From positions 5,146,292 to 5,210,291 of the forward strand of contig NZ_CP022163.1 in the NCBI RefSeq assembly GCF_002305855.1: DNA of 64,000 nt. The letters are read 5' to 3'. A program made the translations under genes and the position numbers. The notes under the pieces are model-generated. The model did not search any database, had not been told where the DNA came from, and saw nothing but the letters and a program-made list of their open reading frames with translations. Each line of letters begins with the position of its first letter. Within the stretch, counting starts at the first letter, position 1. Shown here in pieces: positions 17,746 through 27,142 of this stretch. Origin of the DNA: Melittangium boletus DSM 14713 (GTDB lineage: Bacteria > Myxococcota > Myxococcia > Myxococcales > Myxococcaceae).

Positions 17746-18249
17746 TTACTGGTGCAACTCGTAGCCGTGGACGGAACTGGCGGTCCCCGTGGTGAAGGCC
17801 GGCAGGTTGACCACGAGATAGCCATAGTCCGTGGAGTAGCTGTTCCACGTCGCGGTGCTTGGAGAGAGGCTCGTGATGCCCACGCCACTGGAACTGGTCG
17901 CGGAGGCGGGTCCGCAGGCGCCCCCCACGTTGGCCCAGAAGCTGACACACGTGCGTGCATCCACGGCGGCCGTCGCCGAGCCGTCATACACATCCACGAG
18001 CGCCGAGAAGATTTGCAGCTTGGGCAGGTACCCGTCATCGAGGATGGGGCAGACCAGCCGGATGTCCGTGGGACCGCCATTGCCGATGGCGCCCGAGTCA
18101 CTCCGGACGGACTGGTACGTCGGGGTGATGGGCGTACAGAAGGACGCGGACATCCGCCGGTAGGCTTGCGCGGACGCCTCTCCTGGCAGTGCCCCCGCGA
18201 GCCCCGCAACTCCGAACGCCCCCATCACCATCGCTCGTGTCCACCGCAT
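17746..18249 (-). CDS. small secreted protein, unknown function
   Basis: 167 residues with a clear signal peptide (basic MRWTR, hydrophobic core, cleavage near ASAQA). The mature protein of about 140 residues is Ser/Thr/Gly-rich with four cysteines (SFCTP, LVCPI, TCVSF, GACG). It has the look of a compact disulfide-stabilised beta protein. RBS AAAGGAG precedes ATG at 18249. It is 22 bp upstream of the membrane-anchored gene on the same strand, so the two are likely cotranscribed. Confidence 0.6.
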   Translation of the reverse strand: MRWTRAMVMGAFGVAGLAGALPGEASAQAYRRMSASFCTPITPTYQSVRSDSGAIGNGGPTDIRLVCPILDDGYLPKLQIFSALVDVYDGSATAAVDARTCVSFWANVGGACGPASATSSSGVGITSLSPSTATWNSYSTDYGYLVVNLPAFTTGTASSVHGYELHQ

Positions 18250-18378
18250 GGTCCGCTCCTTTCGCCGCGTTTGTTTCAGGGACCATGCTGTCCATGCGGG
18301 CCGGCGACCGTCAGTGGGCCGCGTGGACAATGAACGCGGAGACGATGGGCTGGGGGACGGAGGGGTGTGGGTCGCCCC

Positions 18379-18984
18379 TCACTCCAGCCCGAGCGCCCGG
18401 AGCTGTCCGTCGAAGGCGTTGGCGGTGGTGAACAGGTGGCCGCGCATGCCCAGGGTGTTCGCGGCGGCCACGTACTCGGGCAGGTCATCGAAGAAGGCCG
18501 CCTGGTGGGGCTCGCAGCCCGCGTGCCGGAGCGCTTCCTCGTAGATGGCGGGCTCGGGCTTCACGTGCCCCACCTCGCAGCTGAGCACCAGGTGATCGAA
18601 CCGCTCCAACACGGGCAGCCTCGGCTTCAGCCAGGCCGCGTGCAACACATTGGTGTTGGACAGGAGGATGCGCTTCACCCGGCCCTCCAACCCCTCCACG
18701 CGGGGCAGTACCGCCTCATGAATCGTGAAGTGGCAGTTCCAGAGCGCGTTGAATTCCTCCATGGGGAGATCCACTCCCAGCGCGCCGCACACGTCGCGCC
18801 GGATGCCCTCGGGGCCGAGCAGTCCCCGGTTGGCCGCCGTCCAACCCGCGCCGGACAGCCGGCGGCCGGCCTCCTCGGCGTCGAGCCCCGCGCGCGCTCC
18901 CAACCGGCGGAAGAGCAGGGCGTTGTCGTGGAAGGCGAGGACGTTGCCCAGGTCCAGGATGACGGCACGGATGGGCGTGTTCAT
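18379..18984 (-). CDS. HAD-superfamily phosphatase (YihX-like)
   Basis: 201 residues. DLGNVLAFHD supplies the nucleophile Asp11; the second position is Gly instead of Asp, as is normal in the YihX-type subgroup. LLSNTN is motif II, GHVKPEP is motif III with the lysine, and FFDDLPEY is motif IV. The cap is the small helical type I. YihX-type enzymes dephosphorylate sugar phosphates such as alpha-D-glucose 1-phosphate; the substrate here is inferred only by family. The start overlaps the chemoreceptor stop by 4 bp, so translation is likely coupled. Confidence 0.85.
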   Translation of the reverse strand: MNTPIRAVILDLGNVLAFHDNALLFRRLGARAGLDAEEAGRRLSGAGWTAANRGLLGPEGIRRDVCGALGVDLPMEEFNALWNCHFTIHEAVLPRVEGLEGRVKRILLSNTNVLHAAWLKPRLPVLERFDHLVLSCEVGHVKPEPAIYEEALRHAGCEPHQAAFFDDLPEYVAAANTLGMRGHLFTTANAFDGQLRALGLE

Positions 18985-20888
18985 ACGCGGTAGCTGCGCG
19001 CCATCTTCTGCATCTGCTCGGCGACGTCGCGCAGCTCGCCGGTGACGCGTTGGGTGGCCTGAAGGCTCATCATGGTGTCGTGCATCATGGCGGACAATTC
19101 CGTCATGGCGTTGAAGATCTCCTCGAAGCCGGCGTTCTGCTGACTCACGGCGGTGGCGATCTGCCGCACCGCGCTCATGTTGTCCTTCACGATGTCGCTG
19201 AGCGCCTGGATGCTGTCGCCGCTCGTGCGCGCCTGCGCGAGGCCCTCGTCCATGCGCCGCTGGCCCTGCTCGCTCAGCGCCACCGTCTTCTGGATGGACT
19301 GGGTGATGTCCTCGAGCAGCGTGCCCACCTGGGTGGTGGAGTTGATGGACTGGTTGGCCAGTGTGCGGATCTCCTTGGCCACGATGGCGAAGCCCTTGCC
19401 GTGCTCCCCGGAGCGCACCGCCTCGATGGCCGCGTTGAGCGCGAGCATGTTGGAGCGATCCGCCAGGCCCTTCACCGCCAGGGTGATGCCGCCGATGCGC
19501 TGGGCGCGCTCGTTGAGCTGGCTGACCTGCCCGGACATCTCCTCCACCTGTTGGCGCAGGGACTCGAAGCCATTCATGCTCTCCTGGAGCGAGAGCGCGC
19601 CACCGCGGCCCAGCTCCTCGGCCCGGGTGGCCACCTGGAGCACCGCGCTGGCCCGCTCCGCGGCCAGCATCGACGTCTGCCTGATTTCCTCCGCCGTCAC
19701 CTGCGTCTCCTGCAGCGCCGCGGCCTGGCGGGTGAGGTTGCTCTCCTCCTGCTCGGCGGCGCGCGTGAGGGCCGCCACGGTGTCTCCGAGCACGCGCGTT
19801 CCGCGCTGCATGCCGCGCGTCGTCTCGCTCAGGTTGTGCACCATCTGCCGGAAGGACTCGGCCAGCTCGCCCACCTCGTCATCGGAGCGCACGTCGAGCT
19901 TCTGCGTGAGGTCCGCCGTGCGCACGATGCGGCTCACCGCCTGGTTGAGCTGGGTGATGGGGCGGGTGATGTCCCGCGCGAACAGGAAGGTCAGCAGCAG
20001 CACCACCGAGCCCACGACGAGCGTGCCGATGAGGAAGAGCGTGCGCTGCCGCTTGACCCCGGCGTAGACCTCGGCGGGATCCGACAGCGCCACGAAGTGC
20101 CAGCCGTCTCCCACGTCCCGGAGCTCCGAGCTGTTGAGGGCCTGTTCGATGACGGGATGGGGCGCGCGCGCGGCACCCGGCTCGCGCGAGTCGAAGAGCA
20201 CGGCGCCCGAGGCCGTGCGCACCTCCAAGGCGAAGCTCGTGTTCTTCCGGGCCTGGGCCCGGGCGAGTGCCGCCTTCACCACCTCGCCCACCTGGCCCCA
20301 GTCATACGCCGCCAGCAGCACTCCCAGCCGCCGGCCTCCGCGCTCGTCCATGACGGGCACCGCCAGATGCAGCACCCGCATGGCGAAGATGGGGTCCTCC
20401 TCGGTCAGGGTCTCGCTGGTGACGCGCCCCTGCTGGGCCGCCAGGAACCACGGCGTCTGGCTCACCCGCGCCTCCTGGCCCCGGAAGGCGTCGCGCAGCG
20501 CTTCCGTGCTGGCGGAGATGGCCCGGCCCTGATCGTCGAAGAGCACCAGTCCGGCGAACGTCGTGTAGCGCAGTTGCAGCCGCTCGAGCACCGAGTCGCT
20601 GTACTCGGCGTTTCCCGTGCGCAGCGCCGCGCGCACGAGCGTGTCCTCGGCCCAGCTGCGCACGCTGGTCTCGCGCTCCACGAGGGACGCCTCCACCAGG
20701 TCCCGAAGCCCCTCTGCCTCGATGCGCAGCATCTCGTGCACCTGATGGCTCATCGCCCTCTGGGTGTTCGCCGATCCCACCAGGGCCAGACCCAAGAGGG
20801 GAACGAGCGTCAACAGGGTGACGTACCAGGTCAGACGGCCGCGCAGCTTCAGGGTGCCGATGAGGGGAAGTCTCATGAATCTCGTCAC
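18981..20888 (-). CDS. methyl-accepting chemotaxis protein
   Basis: 635 residues. A first membrane helix (~residues 20-40) leads to a periplasmic Cache-like sensor of about 240 residues (FAGLVLFDDQGRAISAS, VLHLAVPVMDERGGRRLG). A second helix (~285-305) follows, then HAMP (RDITRPITQLNQAV) and a long signalling coiled coil whose tip reads KGLADRSNMLALNAAIEA. No CheB/CheR pentapeptide is visible at the C-terminus. The start is GTG at 20888 (GAGGAC very close) or ATG at 20876. No che genes are adjacent in the window, so it is an orphan receptor; its ligand is unknown. Confidence 0.92.
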   Translation of the reverse strand: MTRFMRLPLIGTLKLRGRLTWYVTLLTLVPLLGLALVGSANTQRAMSHQVHEMLRIEAEGLRDLVEASLVERETSVRSWAEDTLVRAALRTGNAEYSDSVLERLQLRYTTFAGLVLFDDQGRAISASTEALRDAFRGQEARVSQTPWFLAAQQGRVTSETLTEEDPIFAMRVLHLAVPVMDERGGRRLGVLLAAYDWGQVGEVVKAALARAQARKNTSFALEVRTASGAVLFDSREPGAARAPHPVIEQALNSSELRDVGDGWHFVALSDPAEVYAGVKRQRTLFLIGTLVVGSVVLLLTFLFARDITRPITQLNQAVSRIVRTADLTQKLDVRSDDEVGELAESFRQMVHNLSETTRGMQRGTRVLGDTVAALTRAAEQEESNLTRQAAALQETQVTAEEIRQTSMLAAERASAVLQVATRAEELGRGGALSLQESMNGFESLRQQVEEMSGQVSQLNERAQRIGGITLAVKGLADRSNMLALNAAIEAVRSGEHGKGFAIVAKEIRTLANQSINSTTQVGTLLEDITQSIQKTVALSEQGQRRMDEGLAQARTSGDSIQALSDIVKDNMSAVRQIATAVSQQNAGFEEIFNAMTELSAMMHDTMMSLQATQRVTGELRDVAEQMQKMARSYRV

Positions 20889-21061
20889 GTCCTCGACGAT
20901 GAGGGGCGGGAGTCCCTGGAAATGTCAGGGCCCGTGGGGTGCTCCTCTACCACGAGACGGCGGACGTCGACTTCCCCGGGTGCATGGCTGGACGCTTCCT
21001 CCGGAACCCGAAGGCTCCGGAAGTCCCGTCATGCCGGTTCCGTCCTCTCATCATCCTCTCA

Positions 21062-21496
21062 TCAAATGATGGGGATGCGTTCGGGCAGTTCCTGGGCGGG
21101 GATGTTCGAGTAGTCCGCGCGCAGGTCCATCATCAGGTGCTGGTGGACGCGCTGGCTGATGACCTTGCGCAGTCGGCCCAGGAACTCCGGAGGCGCGGCG
21201 ATGACCAGCCGCTCGTAGGCCCGGTCGTTGAGCCCCCGTTCGAGCCGTTCCGCCAGTTGCCGGGCGAAGCGGTCATGCTCCAGGGACTGGCGTCCATTGG
21301 GCTCGTTCTCCGCGGAGGGCTTGCGCAGGGTGCCCGCGTTGGGGTTTTCGGGCTGGTTGAGCAGGTCCACGGAGCGCTGACGGCTCTCCTCGTGGAACAG
21401 CTCCTCGCGCAGGTCCCACTTCTCCGCCCGCTCATCCGTCGAGAACAGCCGGGCCCGGCTCGCATTGGCCACCAGAATCCACAAAGCATCCGCCAT
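21062..21496 (-). CDS. host attachment protein family (baeRF-like)
   Basis: 144 residues, matching the Host_attach family: WILVANASRARLF at the N-terminus, a central RKPSAENEPNGRQSLEHDRFARQ segment cut short by wording limits (key residues RF and the DRFA helix), and RLVIAAPPEFLGRLR. The family was named from plant-associated bacteria and has an RNase/Rf1-like fold; its biochemical role is not established. AGGAGGAAG lies just upstream of ATG at 21496. The gene stands alone between the chemoreceptor and the divergent M20 peptidase. Confidence 0.8.
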   Translation of the reverse strand: MADALWILVANASRARLFSTDERAEKWDLREELFHEESRQRSVDLLNQPENPNAGTLRKPSAENEPNGRQSLEHDRFARQLAERLERGLNDRAYERLVIAAPPEFLGRLRKVISQRVHQHLMMDLRADYSNIPAQELPERIPII

Positions 21497-21680
21497 GGGT
21501 TCTTCCTCCTGGGCTTGAGGTGCGAAGCGGGGCCGTCCCCGGCAAGCTTCCACGGGCTGGCGCTCTCCCGCTGGTGTGCCGGGCGGACGGGCATGGGGGC
21601 ACCTTTCCCGGACCCCGGTGGCTGGCATATGCCAGGGGGGCTCGCCGGAGATGCCCTCCGGGAGGGCGGAGGTCCAGACG

Positions 21681-22844
21681 ATGCGCGAGATGGGTGAAGC
21701 GGCGGCGAGCTGGCTGACGGGCCGGGTAGGGGAGATGGAGGAAGCGCTCGCCGCGCTGGTCGAGGTGAACTCCTGGACGGAGAACCCGGAGGGAGGGCGC
21801 AAGGTCGGCGCCCTGCTGCGCGAGCAGCTCGTCATTCCAGGGCTGTCGGCGGAGGTGGTATCGAGTACGCGCTACGCGGACCACCTGGTCTTCCGATCCG
21901 AGGGGGCGCCGGGGCTCGCGCCGGTGGCGTTGGTGGGCCACCTGGACACGGTCTTCCCCCCGGGCAAGTTCGAGGGCTACCGGCGCGATGGAGCGCTGCG
22001 GCGCGGCCCGGGTGTGCTGGACATGAAGGGCGGGCTCGTCGTCATCGCCTGGACGCTCAAGGCGCTCGCGGCGTCGGGCGGCCTCGCGCGGCTGCCGCCC
22101 TTGCGGCTGGTGGTGGTGTCGGATGAGGAGGTGGGCTCGCCCGAGGGCGCGCGGGTCATCCAGGAGGCGATCGCCGGAGCCCGGGCGTGTCTCGTCTTCG
22201 AGTCCGGCCGGGCCGGGGACGCCATCATCACCCGGCGCAAGGGCACCGGCATGGCGGTGGCCACGGCGAGTGGCAAGGCGGCCCACGCGGGCAACGCCCA
22301 CCAGGAGGGGGCCAACGCGCTCTGGGCCATCGCCCGTTTCGTGGACCGGGTGCAGCAGCTCACCGACTACCCGCGCGGGCTCACCGTCAACGTGGGCAAG
22401 GTGACGGGGGGCCAGGGCAAGAACACGGTCCCGGACCATGCCGTGGCCGAGGTGGACCTGCGCTTCTGCACCCGCGCCGACGGCGAGGCGCTGGTCCAGC
22501 GCTTCCACGAGGCGGCCCGGGAGGCGGCGGCGGGCGTGCCCGGCACCCGCGTGGAGGTCCAGGGAGGCGTGGCGCGCGAGCCCCTGGAGCGCACCGAGGC
22601 GTCCGCGGCCTTGATGGAGGCCTATGGCGTGTGCGCCCACGCCTCGGGGTTGGGCCGGGGCGAGGCGCCCCTGGTGGGCGGCGGCTCGGACGCGAGCACG
22701 TCCTCCGCCATGGGCATCCCCTCCATCGACGGGCTGGGGCCTCGGGGCAAGGGCTTCCACACGGTGGACGAGTTCATCGAGGTGGACACCCTCGTGCCCA
22801 AGGCCCAGGCCCTGGCGCGCTACCTCGCCTCCCTGACGGGATGA
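21681..22844 (+). CDS. M20-family metallopeptidase (carboxypeptidase G2-like)
   Basis: 387 residues with the di-zinc M20 pattern: GHLDTVFP (metal His and Asp), GPGVLDMKGG (bridging Asp), SDEEVGSPE (catalytic and metal Glu), ESGR further on, and GKGFHTVDEF (last metal His). A lid domain (KAAHAGNAHQEGANA) is inserted in the middle. Related enzymes cleave C-terminal glutamate from folate analogues or hydrolyse dipeptides and N-acyl amino acids. No signal peptide is visible. ATG at 21681 has GGAGG at good spacing; longer in-frame versions start in poorly conserved sequence. Confidence 0.88.
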   Translation: MREMGEAAASWLTGRVGEMEEALAALVEVNSWTENPEGGRKVGALLREQLVIPGLSAEVVSSTRYADHLVFRSEGAPGLAPVALVGHLDTVFPPGKFEGYRRDGALRRGPGVLDMKGGLVVIAWTLKALAASGGLARLPPLRLVVVSDEEVGSPEGARVIQEAIAGARACLVFESGRAGDAIITRRKGTGMAVATASGKAAHAGNAHQEGANALWAIARFVDRVQQLTDYPRGLTVNVGKVTGGQGKNTVPDHAVAEVDLRFCTRADGEALVQRFHEAAREAAAGVPGTRVEVQGGVAREPLERTEASAALMEAYGVCAHASGLGRGEAPLVGGGSDASTSSAMGIPSIDGLGPRGKGFHTVDEFIEVDTLVPKAQALARYLASLTG

Positions 22845-22892
22845 CGCCTGGAGTGCTCCGCAACGGACTCTGTTCGGGGTAGAACAGGGCCC

Positions 22893-24125
22893 ATGCATAA
22901 CCGCTTCGTGTATGGAGCCCTGCTGCTGGCGCTCGTGTGGGCCTCCGGCCCGGCCCGCGCGCAGGATGAGGGCGGCTTCGGACTGGACCTCTCGGGTGAC
23001 TCGACTCCCCAGGCGCCGCTCGAGCAGGGCGAGGAGCCGCCTCCGGACACCGGCTCGCTGGGCCTGGACCTGAGCACCGGTCCCAGCGCGGAGTTGCAGC
23101 CGCGCCTCGCCTTCGTGGGCCTGGAAACGCCCGAGCGCGCCGGGGCCGCGGTGTCCAAACGGTGGCTCGCCTGGTTGCAGTCGGCGGCGTTCCGCACCGG
23201 CCGGGTGGTGCGGGCGGCGGACCCGGCCGAGGCGCGCAAGCAGCTCGCGGCGGACTATGCCTCCGTGGTGCGCTGCCACGAGGCCGCGTGCGTGACGAAC
23301 GCGGCGGAAACGCTCGACGCGGATCTGCTCACCACGGCCCGGCTGGCGCTGGAGGACGGGGGCTGGACGCTGCGGCTGTGGACGTATGACCGGGACCGGG
23401 GCGTGGTGGAGATGGACGTGGTGACGGGCCGCAAGCCGGCCGAGAGCGCCTTCTTCCGGGAGGCGGGCGCGGCGCTCGCCAAACGCGTGACGGAGCTGGC
23501 GCGGCCGCGCACCCTGCTCAAGGTGTCCTGCAACGTGTCCCAGGCGGTGGTGCGCGTGGGCGAGCGCATGCTGGGCGTGGGCAACGTCGAGGCGAAGCTG
23601 CCGCCCGGCGAGGTGCAGCTCGTGGTGGAGGCGGATGAGTACACGACCTCCACGCAGACGCTGACGCTCGTGCCGGGCGAGACGAAGGAAGTGGCGGTGC
23701 GGCTGGAGCTCAACGGCCCGGCGCCGGAAGGGCCCGGCCTGGACGCGGTGGCCAGCGTGAAGAAGTCCCGGGGCGCCTCGGGCCCCTCCGTGTTCAGCCG
23801 GCCCGCGCTCTACACCACGGTGCTGGGACTGGCGGCGGTGGGCGCGGGCGTGGCGCTCGGCATGAGCCTCCAGGGCACGGGCCAGGGCATCGACGGGGAA
23901 GGCGTGCGGGAGATTACCCGCGCCCAGTACCTGGCGGCCCAGCGCAAGGACGTGCTCGCCACGGCCCTCATGGCGGGAGGCGGCGCGGTGGCCGCGGGCA
24001 GTCTGGTGTGGCTCATCGTGGTGCCTCAGCGTTCCGGACCCGTGTCTTCCTCGGTGGCGCCCGTGGCGGGCGGCTCGAGCAACCAGGGCATGGCCCTGCA
24101 CTTCGTGTTTGGCGGGAGCTTCTGA
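22893..24125 (+). CDS. secreted PEGA-domain protein
   Basis: 410 residues. A signal peptide ends near ARAQ, followed by an acidic linker, then a globular domain of about 150 residues starting LQPRLAFVGLETPER that resembles the N-terminal module of other myxobacterial PEGA proteins. Residues ~205-270 form a PEGA-like beta domain (VVRVGERMLG, KLPPGEVQLVVEADEY). Two hydrophobic stretches near the C-terminus (VLGLAAVGAGVALGMSL and the AVAAGSLVWLIVV region) suggest membrane attachment. The start has no strong RBS. It lies 2 bp upstream of the Cys/Asp-repeat lipoprotein. Confidence 0.7.
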   Translation: MHNRFVYGALLLALVWASGPARAQDEGGFGLDLSGDSTPQAPLEQGEEPPPDTGSLGLDLSTGPSAELQPRLAFVGLETPERAGAAVSKRWLAWLQSAAFRTGRVVRAADPAEARKQLAADYASVVRCHEAACVTNAAETLDADLLTTARLALEDGGWTLRLWTYDRDRGVVEMDVVTGRKPAESAFFREAGAALAKRVTELARPRTLLKVSCNVSQAVVRVGERMLGVGNVEAKLPPGEVQLVVEADEYTTSTQTLTLVPGETKEVAVRLELNGPAPEGPGLDAVASVKKSRGASGPSVFSRPALYTTVLGLAAVGAGVALGMSLQGTGQGIDGEGVREITRAQYLAAQRKDVLATALMAGGGAVAAGSLVWLIVVPQRSGPVSSSVAPVAGGSSNQGMALHFVFGGSF

Positions 24126-24127
24126 CC

Positions 24128-25489
24128 ATGAAGTCCTTCTCTTCCCTCGTGGGCTGTCTGGTACTGGCGCTGGGCGTCACGGCGTGTTGGGTCCCCGCGC
24201 TTCCAGACGACACCATCTTCAGCTGTGACACGAACGACGACTGCGCCGCGACGGGCGTGGTGTGCGCGCCCCGGCCGGACCAGCGGGGCTACTGCTGCGC
24301 GCCCACCGCCGAGGAGTGCAACGGCGCCGACGACAACTGCAATGGCGTGCGCGACGATCTGGACGACGTGAAGTGCTACACCGGTCCGGAGGGCACCGAG
24401 GGCGTGGGCAACTGCCGGGCGGGCAAGAACGCCTGCGGCACCCGGGGCGAGCTCACGTGCGCGGGCCTGGTCCTGCCCACCCCCGAGGTGTGCAACGGCC
24501 AGGACGATGACTGCGACGGCCAGGTGGACGAGGACTTCGACCTGCTGTCGGACAACAACAACTGCGGCGCGTGCGGCACGGCCTGCAACCCGACGCGGGA
24601 CATGTGTGTCGAGGGCCAGTGCGTCCTGCGCAAGGAGCTGGACTGCGCGGATGGCAGGGACAACGACAAGGACGGCTACGCCGACTGCGAGGACTCGGAC
24701 TGCGACAACCAGACGTGTGGAGAGGGGCGTCTCTGCCTCTCCCGGGTGTGCGGCGAGGGCGTGTGCACGGACGGCTTGGACAACGATGGGGACGGCGAGA
24801 CCGACTGCGCGGACTCGGACTGCGACAAGAAGGCCTGCGGCATCGGCACGGGCTGCACCTGCACGGGCACGGTCGCCAAGGAAGTCGATTGCTCGGATGG
24901 CCTGGACAACGACAAGGATGGCAACGCCGATTGCAAGGACTCGGACTGCACGGCGTGCGGCACGGGCTGCGTCTGCACGGGCGGCATCGCCGTCGAGCTC
25001 GTGTGCGGCGATGGGTTGGACAATGACAAGGATGGGAAGAAGGACTGCGAGGACTCGGATTGCACCAACAAGGAGTGCGGTGCGAACGCCAGCTGCGTCT
25101 GCGTCGGCGGTGTGAAGGTGGAGAAGGCCTGCTCCGACGGCGCGGACAATGACGGCGACGGGCTCATCGACTGCAAGGACTCGGACTGTGTCGCGTCGGG
25201 GTGCGGAACGGGCTGCTCCTGCGCGGGGGGCACTTCCTCCGAGACCGCCTGCGCCGACGGCAACGACAACGACCGGGACACGCTCATCGACTGCAAGGAC
25301 ACGGACTGCGAGAACAAGTCGTGCAACACGGCGGGCGGCTGCACCTGCAAGTCCGGGAACAAGACCGAGACGACGTGCAACGACAACAAGGACAACGACG
25401 GGGACGGAAAGTCCGACTGCGCGGACTCGGACTGCGACACCAAGACGTGCGCTTCCGGCAAGACCTGCAAGAGCGGCACCTGTAGCTAA
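24128..25489 (+). CDS. Cys/Asp-repeat lipoprotein (MopE-like metal-binding repeats)
   Basis: 453 residues. Lipoprotein signal ending at GVTAC (Cys20). Two MopE-type motifs come first (CNGADDNCNGVRDD and CNGQDDDCDGQVDED), then seven imperfect repeats of about 36 residues from residue ~175 to the end. Each repeat is built around DNDxDGxxDCxDSDC plus a following CxC or CG segment. The Asp pattern resembles calcium-binding loops, and the paired cysteines suggest disulfides. Function inferred: a surface metal-binding or adhesive protein. It is read from ATG at 24128, 2 bp after the PEGA gene, and ends just before a strong terminator. Confidence 0.75.
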   Translation: MKSFSSLVGCLVLALGVTACWVPALPDDTIFSCDTNDDCAATGVVCAPRPDQRGYCCAPTAEECNGADDNCNGVRDDLDDVKCYTGPEGTEGVGNCRAGKNACGTRGELTCAGLVLPTPEVCNGQDDDCDGQVDEDFDLLSDNNNCGACGTACNPTRDMCVEGQCVLRKELDCADGRDNDKDGYADCEDSDCDNQTCGEGRLCLSRVCGEGVCTDGLDNDGDGETDCADSDCDKKACGIGTGCTCTGTVAKEVDCSDGLDNDKDGNADCKDSDCTACGTGCVCTGGIAVELVCGDGLDNDKDGKKDCEDSDCTNKECGANASCVCVGGVKVEKACSDGADNDGDGLIDCKDSDCVASGCGTGCSCAGGTSSETACADGNDNDRDTLIDCKDTDCENKSCNTAGGCTCKSGNKTETTCNDNKDNDGDGKSDCADSDCDTKTCASGKTCKSGTCS

Positions 25490-25514
25490 CCGTCGCGCCT
25501 GATGTCGTCTGTTG

Positions 25515-25548
25515 AGCCCTCCTTCCCCACCGGAAGGGGGGCTTTTTC
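25515..25548 (+). terminator. intrinsic terminator after the repeat lipoprotein gene
   Basis: A 12-bp stem (AGCCCTCCTTCC at 25515-25526 with GGAAGGGGGGCT at 25532-25543, one G-U pair) closes a CCACC loop and runs into TTTTT (25543-25547). It is 25 bp after the repeat lipoprotein stop and is the clearest terminator in the window. It also argues against starting the following kinase gene at any point before it. Confidence 0.88.
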
Positions 25549-25669
25549 ATACCCCGGGGCGAGCTCCTTCCACGCGGGGACGATTCATGCCTCCGGCGGC
25601 CGTCAAACCGACGACAATCGTCTCCCATGGGTTGCCAGGGAAAGAGAGGATGGAGAGGTTTGCCGTCCA

Positions 25670-27142
25670 ATGGGCGGCGACGACCTCATCCCGGGTACGG
25701 TACTCTCCAAGGATCCCCGAACCACTGGTGCGGGCGGTTCATCGGTCGCGGAGCACGTGTTGCAGCCGGGTGACATCCTGGGCAGTTATCAGCTGGAGCA
25801 GCTCCTCGGAGAGGGCTCCATGGGGCAGGTCTTCCAGGCGCGCCACGTGCGCCTGGGGCGGCAGGTGGCACTCAAGGTGCTGCGCTCCGCCTTCGCCCAC
25901 GACTCGACCTTCGTCCGGCGCTTCTTCCAGGAGGCGCACGCCGTCAATCAGATCAACCACGAGCACATCGTGGAGATCTTCGACTTCGTGGAGGACCCGG
26001 CGGGTGGCCACGTCTACTGCGTGATGGAGCTGCTGCGCGGCCAGTGCCTGTCGGACGTGCTCCAGCAGGAGAAGCTGAGCCTCGCGCGCATCCGCCGCCT
26101 CATGGTGCAGGTGTGCGCGGCGCTCGGGGCGGCGCATCAGCTCGGGGTGGTGCACCGGGACATCAAGCCGGACAACCTCTTCGTCGCCCACAAGAACGGC
26201 CAGGAGGACTTCGTCAAGGTGCTCGACTTCGGCGTGGCCAAGGTGCTCACCGCCGAGGGCCTCAACGGCACGTTGGACGGCACCATCATTGGTACGCCCA
26301 CCTACATGTCGCCGGAGCAGGCCGCGGGGCTGCCCGTGGACGCCCGGGCGGACATCTACGCCGTGGGCACGGTGCTCTACGAGCTGCTCAGTGGACGGCC
26401 GCCCTTCGTGGCGCCCAACTTCGGCCAGCTCATGGTGAAGATCCTCACCGAGGCGCCACCCGCGCTGCCCACGCTCACGCCCGCCGGGGAGCCCATTCCC
26501 CCGGCGCTGGCCCACCTCACCCTGCGCTGCCTGGCCAAGGAGCCCGAGGCCCGGCCCGAGCAGCTCGCCGAGGTCATCACCTCGCTGTTGATGGATTCGC
26601 CCGGGTCGTCCTTGCTTCCACCGGAGGAGCGGCCCACCCAGCCCGTGCGCGTGCCCCTGGCGTTGGTCGCGCGGCGCCCGGGCACCCTGCTGGCCGCGGG
26701 GCTGCTGGCCGCGACCGTGTCGGGATTCGGACTGTGGTGGGCGAGCGCCCCGAGCGGCGCGCCCTCCGCCAGCGAGGCCGTGGTCGCGGCGGCCCCGAAG
26801 CCCGCGCCCGCGCCGGCGCCCGTATCCCTCACCGTGCGCTCCGTGCCCGAGGGGGCCCGGGTGGTGCGCGCCGACACGGGCGAGACGCTGGGCGTGACGC
26901 CCTGGGTGGCGAGCCTGCCGTGGTCGGCCTCGCCCCTGGGACTCCGGGTGGAGCTCGCGGGCTACAATCCGAGCGAGCACAAGGTTTCACTGGAGGCCTC
27001 CGCCACGCTCGAGGTGCCACTCGTGCCCGTGCCGACGGTGGCCAAGCCCGCGCGGGACTCGCGCAACACCACCCGTGCATCCACCGCGCGCAAACACTCC
27101 TCGGGAAGCCGTGATGCCGTCATCGATCCGTTCGCGCCCTGA
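25670..27142 (+). CDS. Ser/Thr protein kinase with transmembrane helix and PEGA domain
   Basis: 490 residues. The kinase domain spans ~residues 35-300: [13 protein letters not shown] (glycine loop), VALKVL (ATP lysine), [10 protein letters not shown] (catalytic loop), DFGVAK and [11 protein letters not shown] membrane helix ([18 protein letters not shown], ~residues 345-365) leads to a Pro/Ala linker and a periplasmic PEGA domain ([14 protein letters not shown], then [13 protein letters not shown]). All catalytic residues are present. The start at 25670 is the first in-frame ATG after the terminator; its RBS (GAGAGG) is about 11 bp away. The following TPR gene overlaps its end by 29 bp. Confidence 0.88.
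   Translation: MGGDDLIPGTVLSKDPRTTGAGGSSVAEHVLQPGDILGSYQLEQLLGEGSMGQVFQARHVRLGRQVALKVLRSAFAHDSTFVRRFFQEAHAVNQINHEHIVEIFDFVEDPAGGHVYCVMELLRGQCLSDVLQQEKLSLARIRRLMVQVCAALGAAHQLGVVHRDIKPDNLFVAHKNGQEDFVKVLDFGVAKVLTAEGLNGTLDGTIIGTPTYMSPEQAAGLPVDARADIYAVGTVLYELLSGRPPFVAPNFGQLMVKILTEAPPALPTLTPAGEPIPPALAHLTLRCLAKEPEARPEQLAEVITSLLMDSPGSSLLPPEERPTQPVRVPLALVARRPGTLLAAGLLAATVSGFGLWWASAPSGAPSASEAVVAAAPKPAPAPAPVSLTVRSVPEGARVVRADTGETLGVTPWVASLPWSASPLGLRVELAGYNPSEHKVSLEASATLEVPLVPVPTVAKPARDSRNTTRASTARKHSSGSRDAVIDPFAP

Noticed and set aside
21432..24101. An 889-codon minus-strand frame
   Set aside because: It lies opposite the M20 peptidase and PEGA genes, both of which have clear motifs; this frame has none.
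24600..25489. Repeated DNA that could be an array or insertion element
   Set aside because: The similarity is at the protein level (Cys/Asp motif) with diverged DNA, and there are no inverted ends or transposase.
25502..25669. Upstream extension of the PEGA kinase gene to an ATG-like start at 25502
   Set aside because: It would run through a strong terminator hairpin and encode a sequence unlike any kinase N-terminus, so the ATG at 25670 is used.
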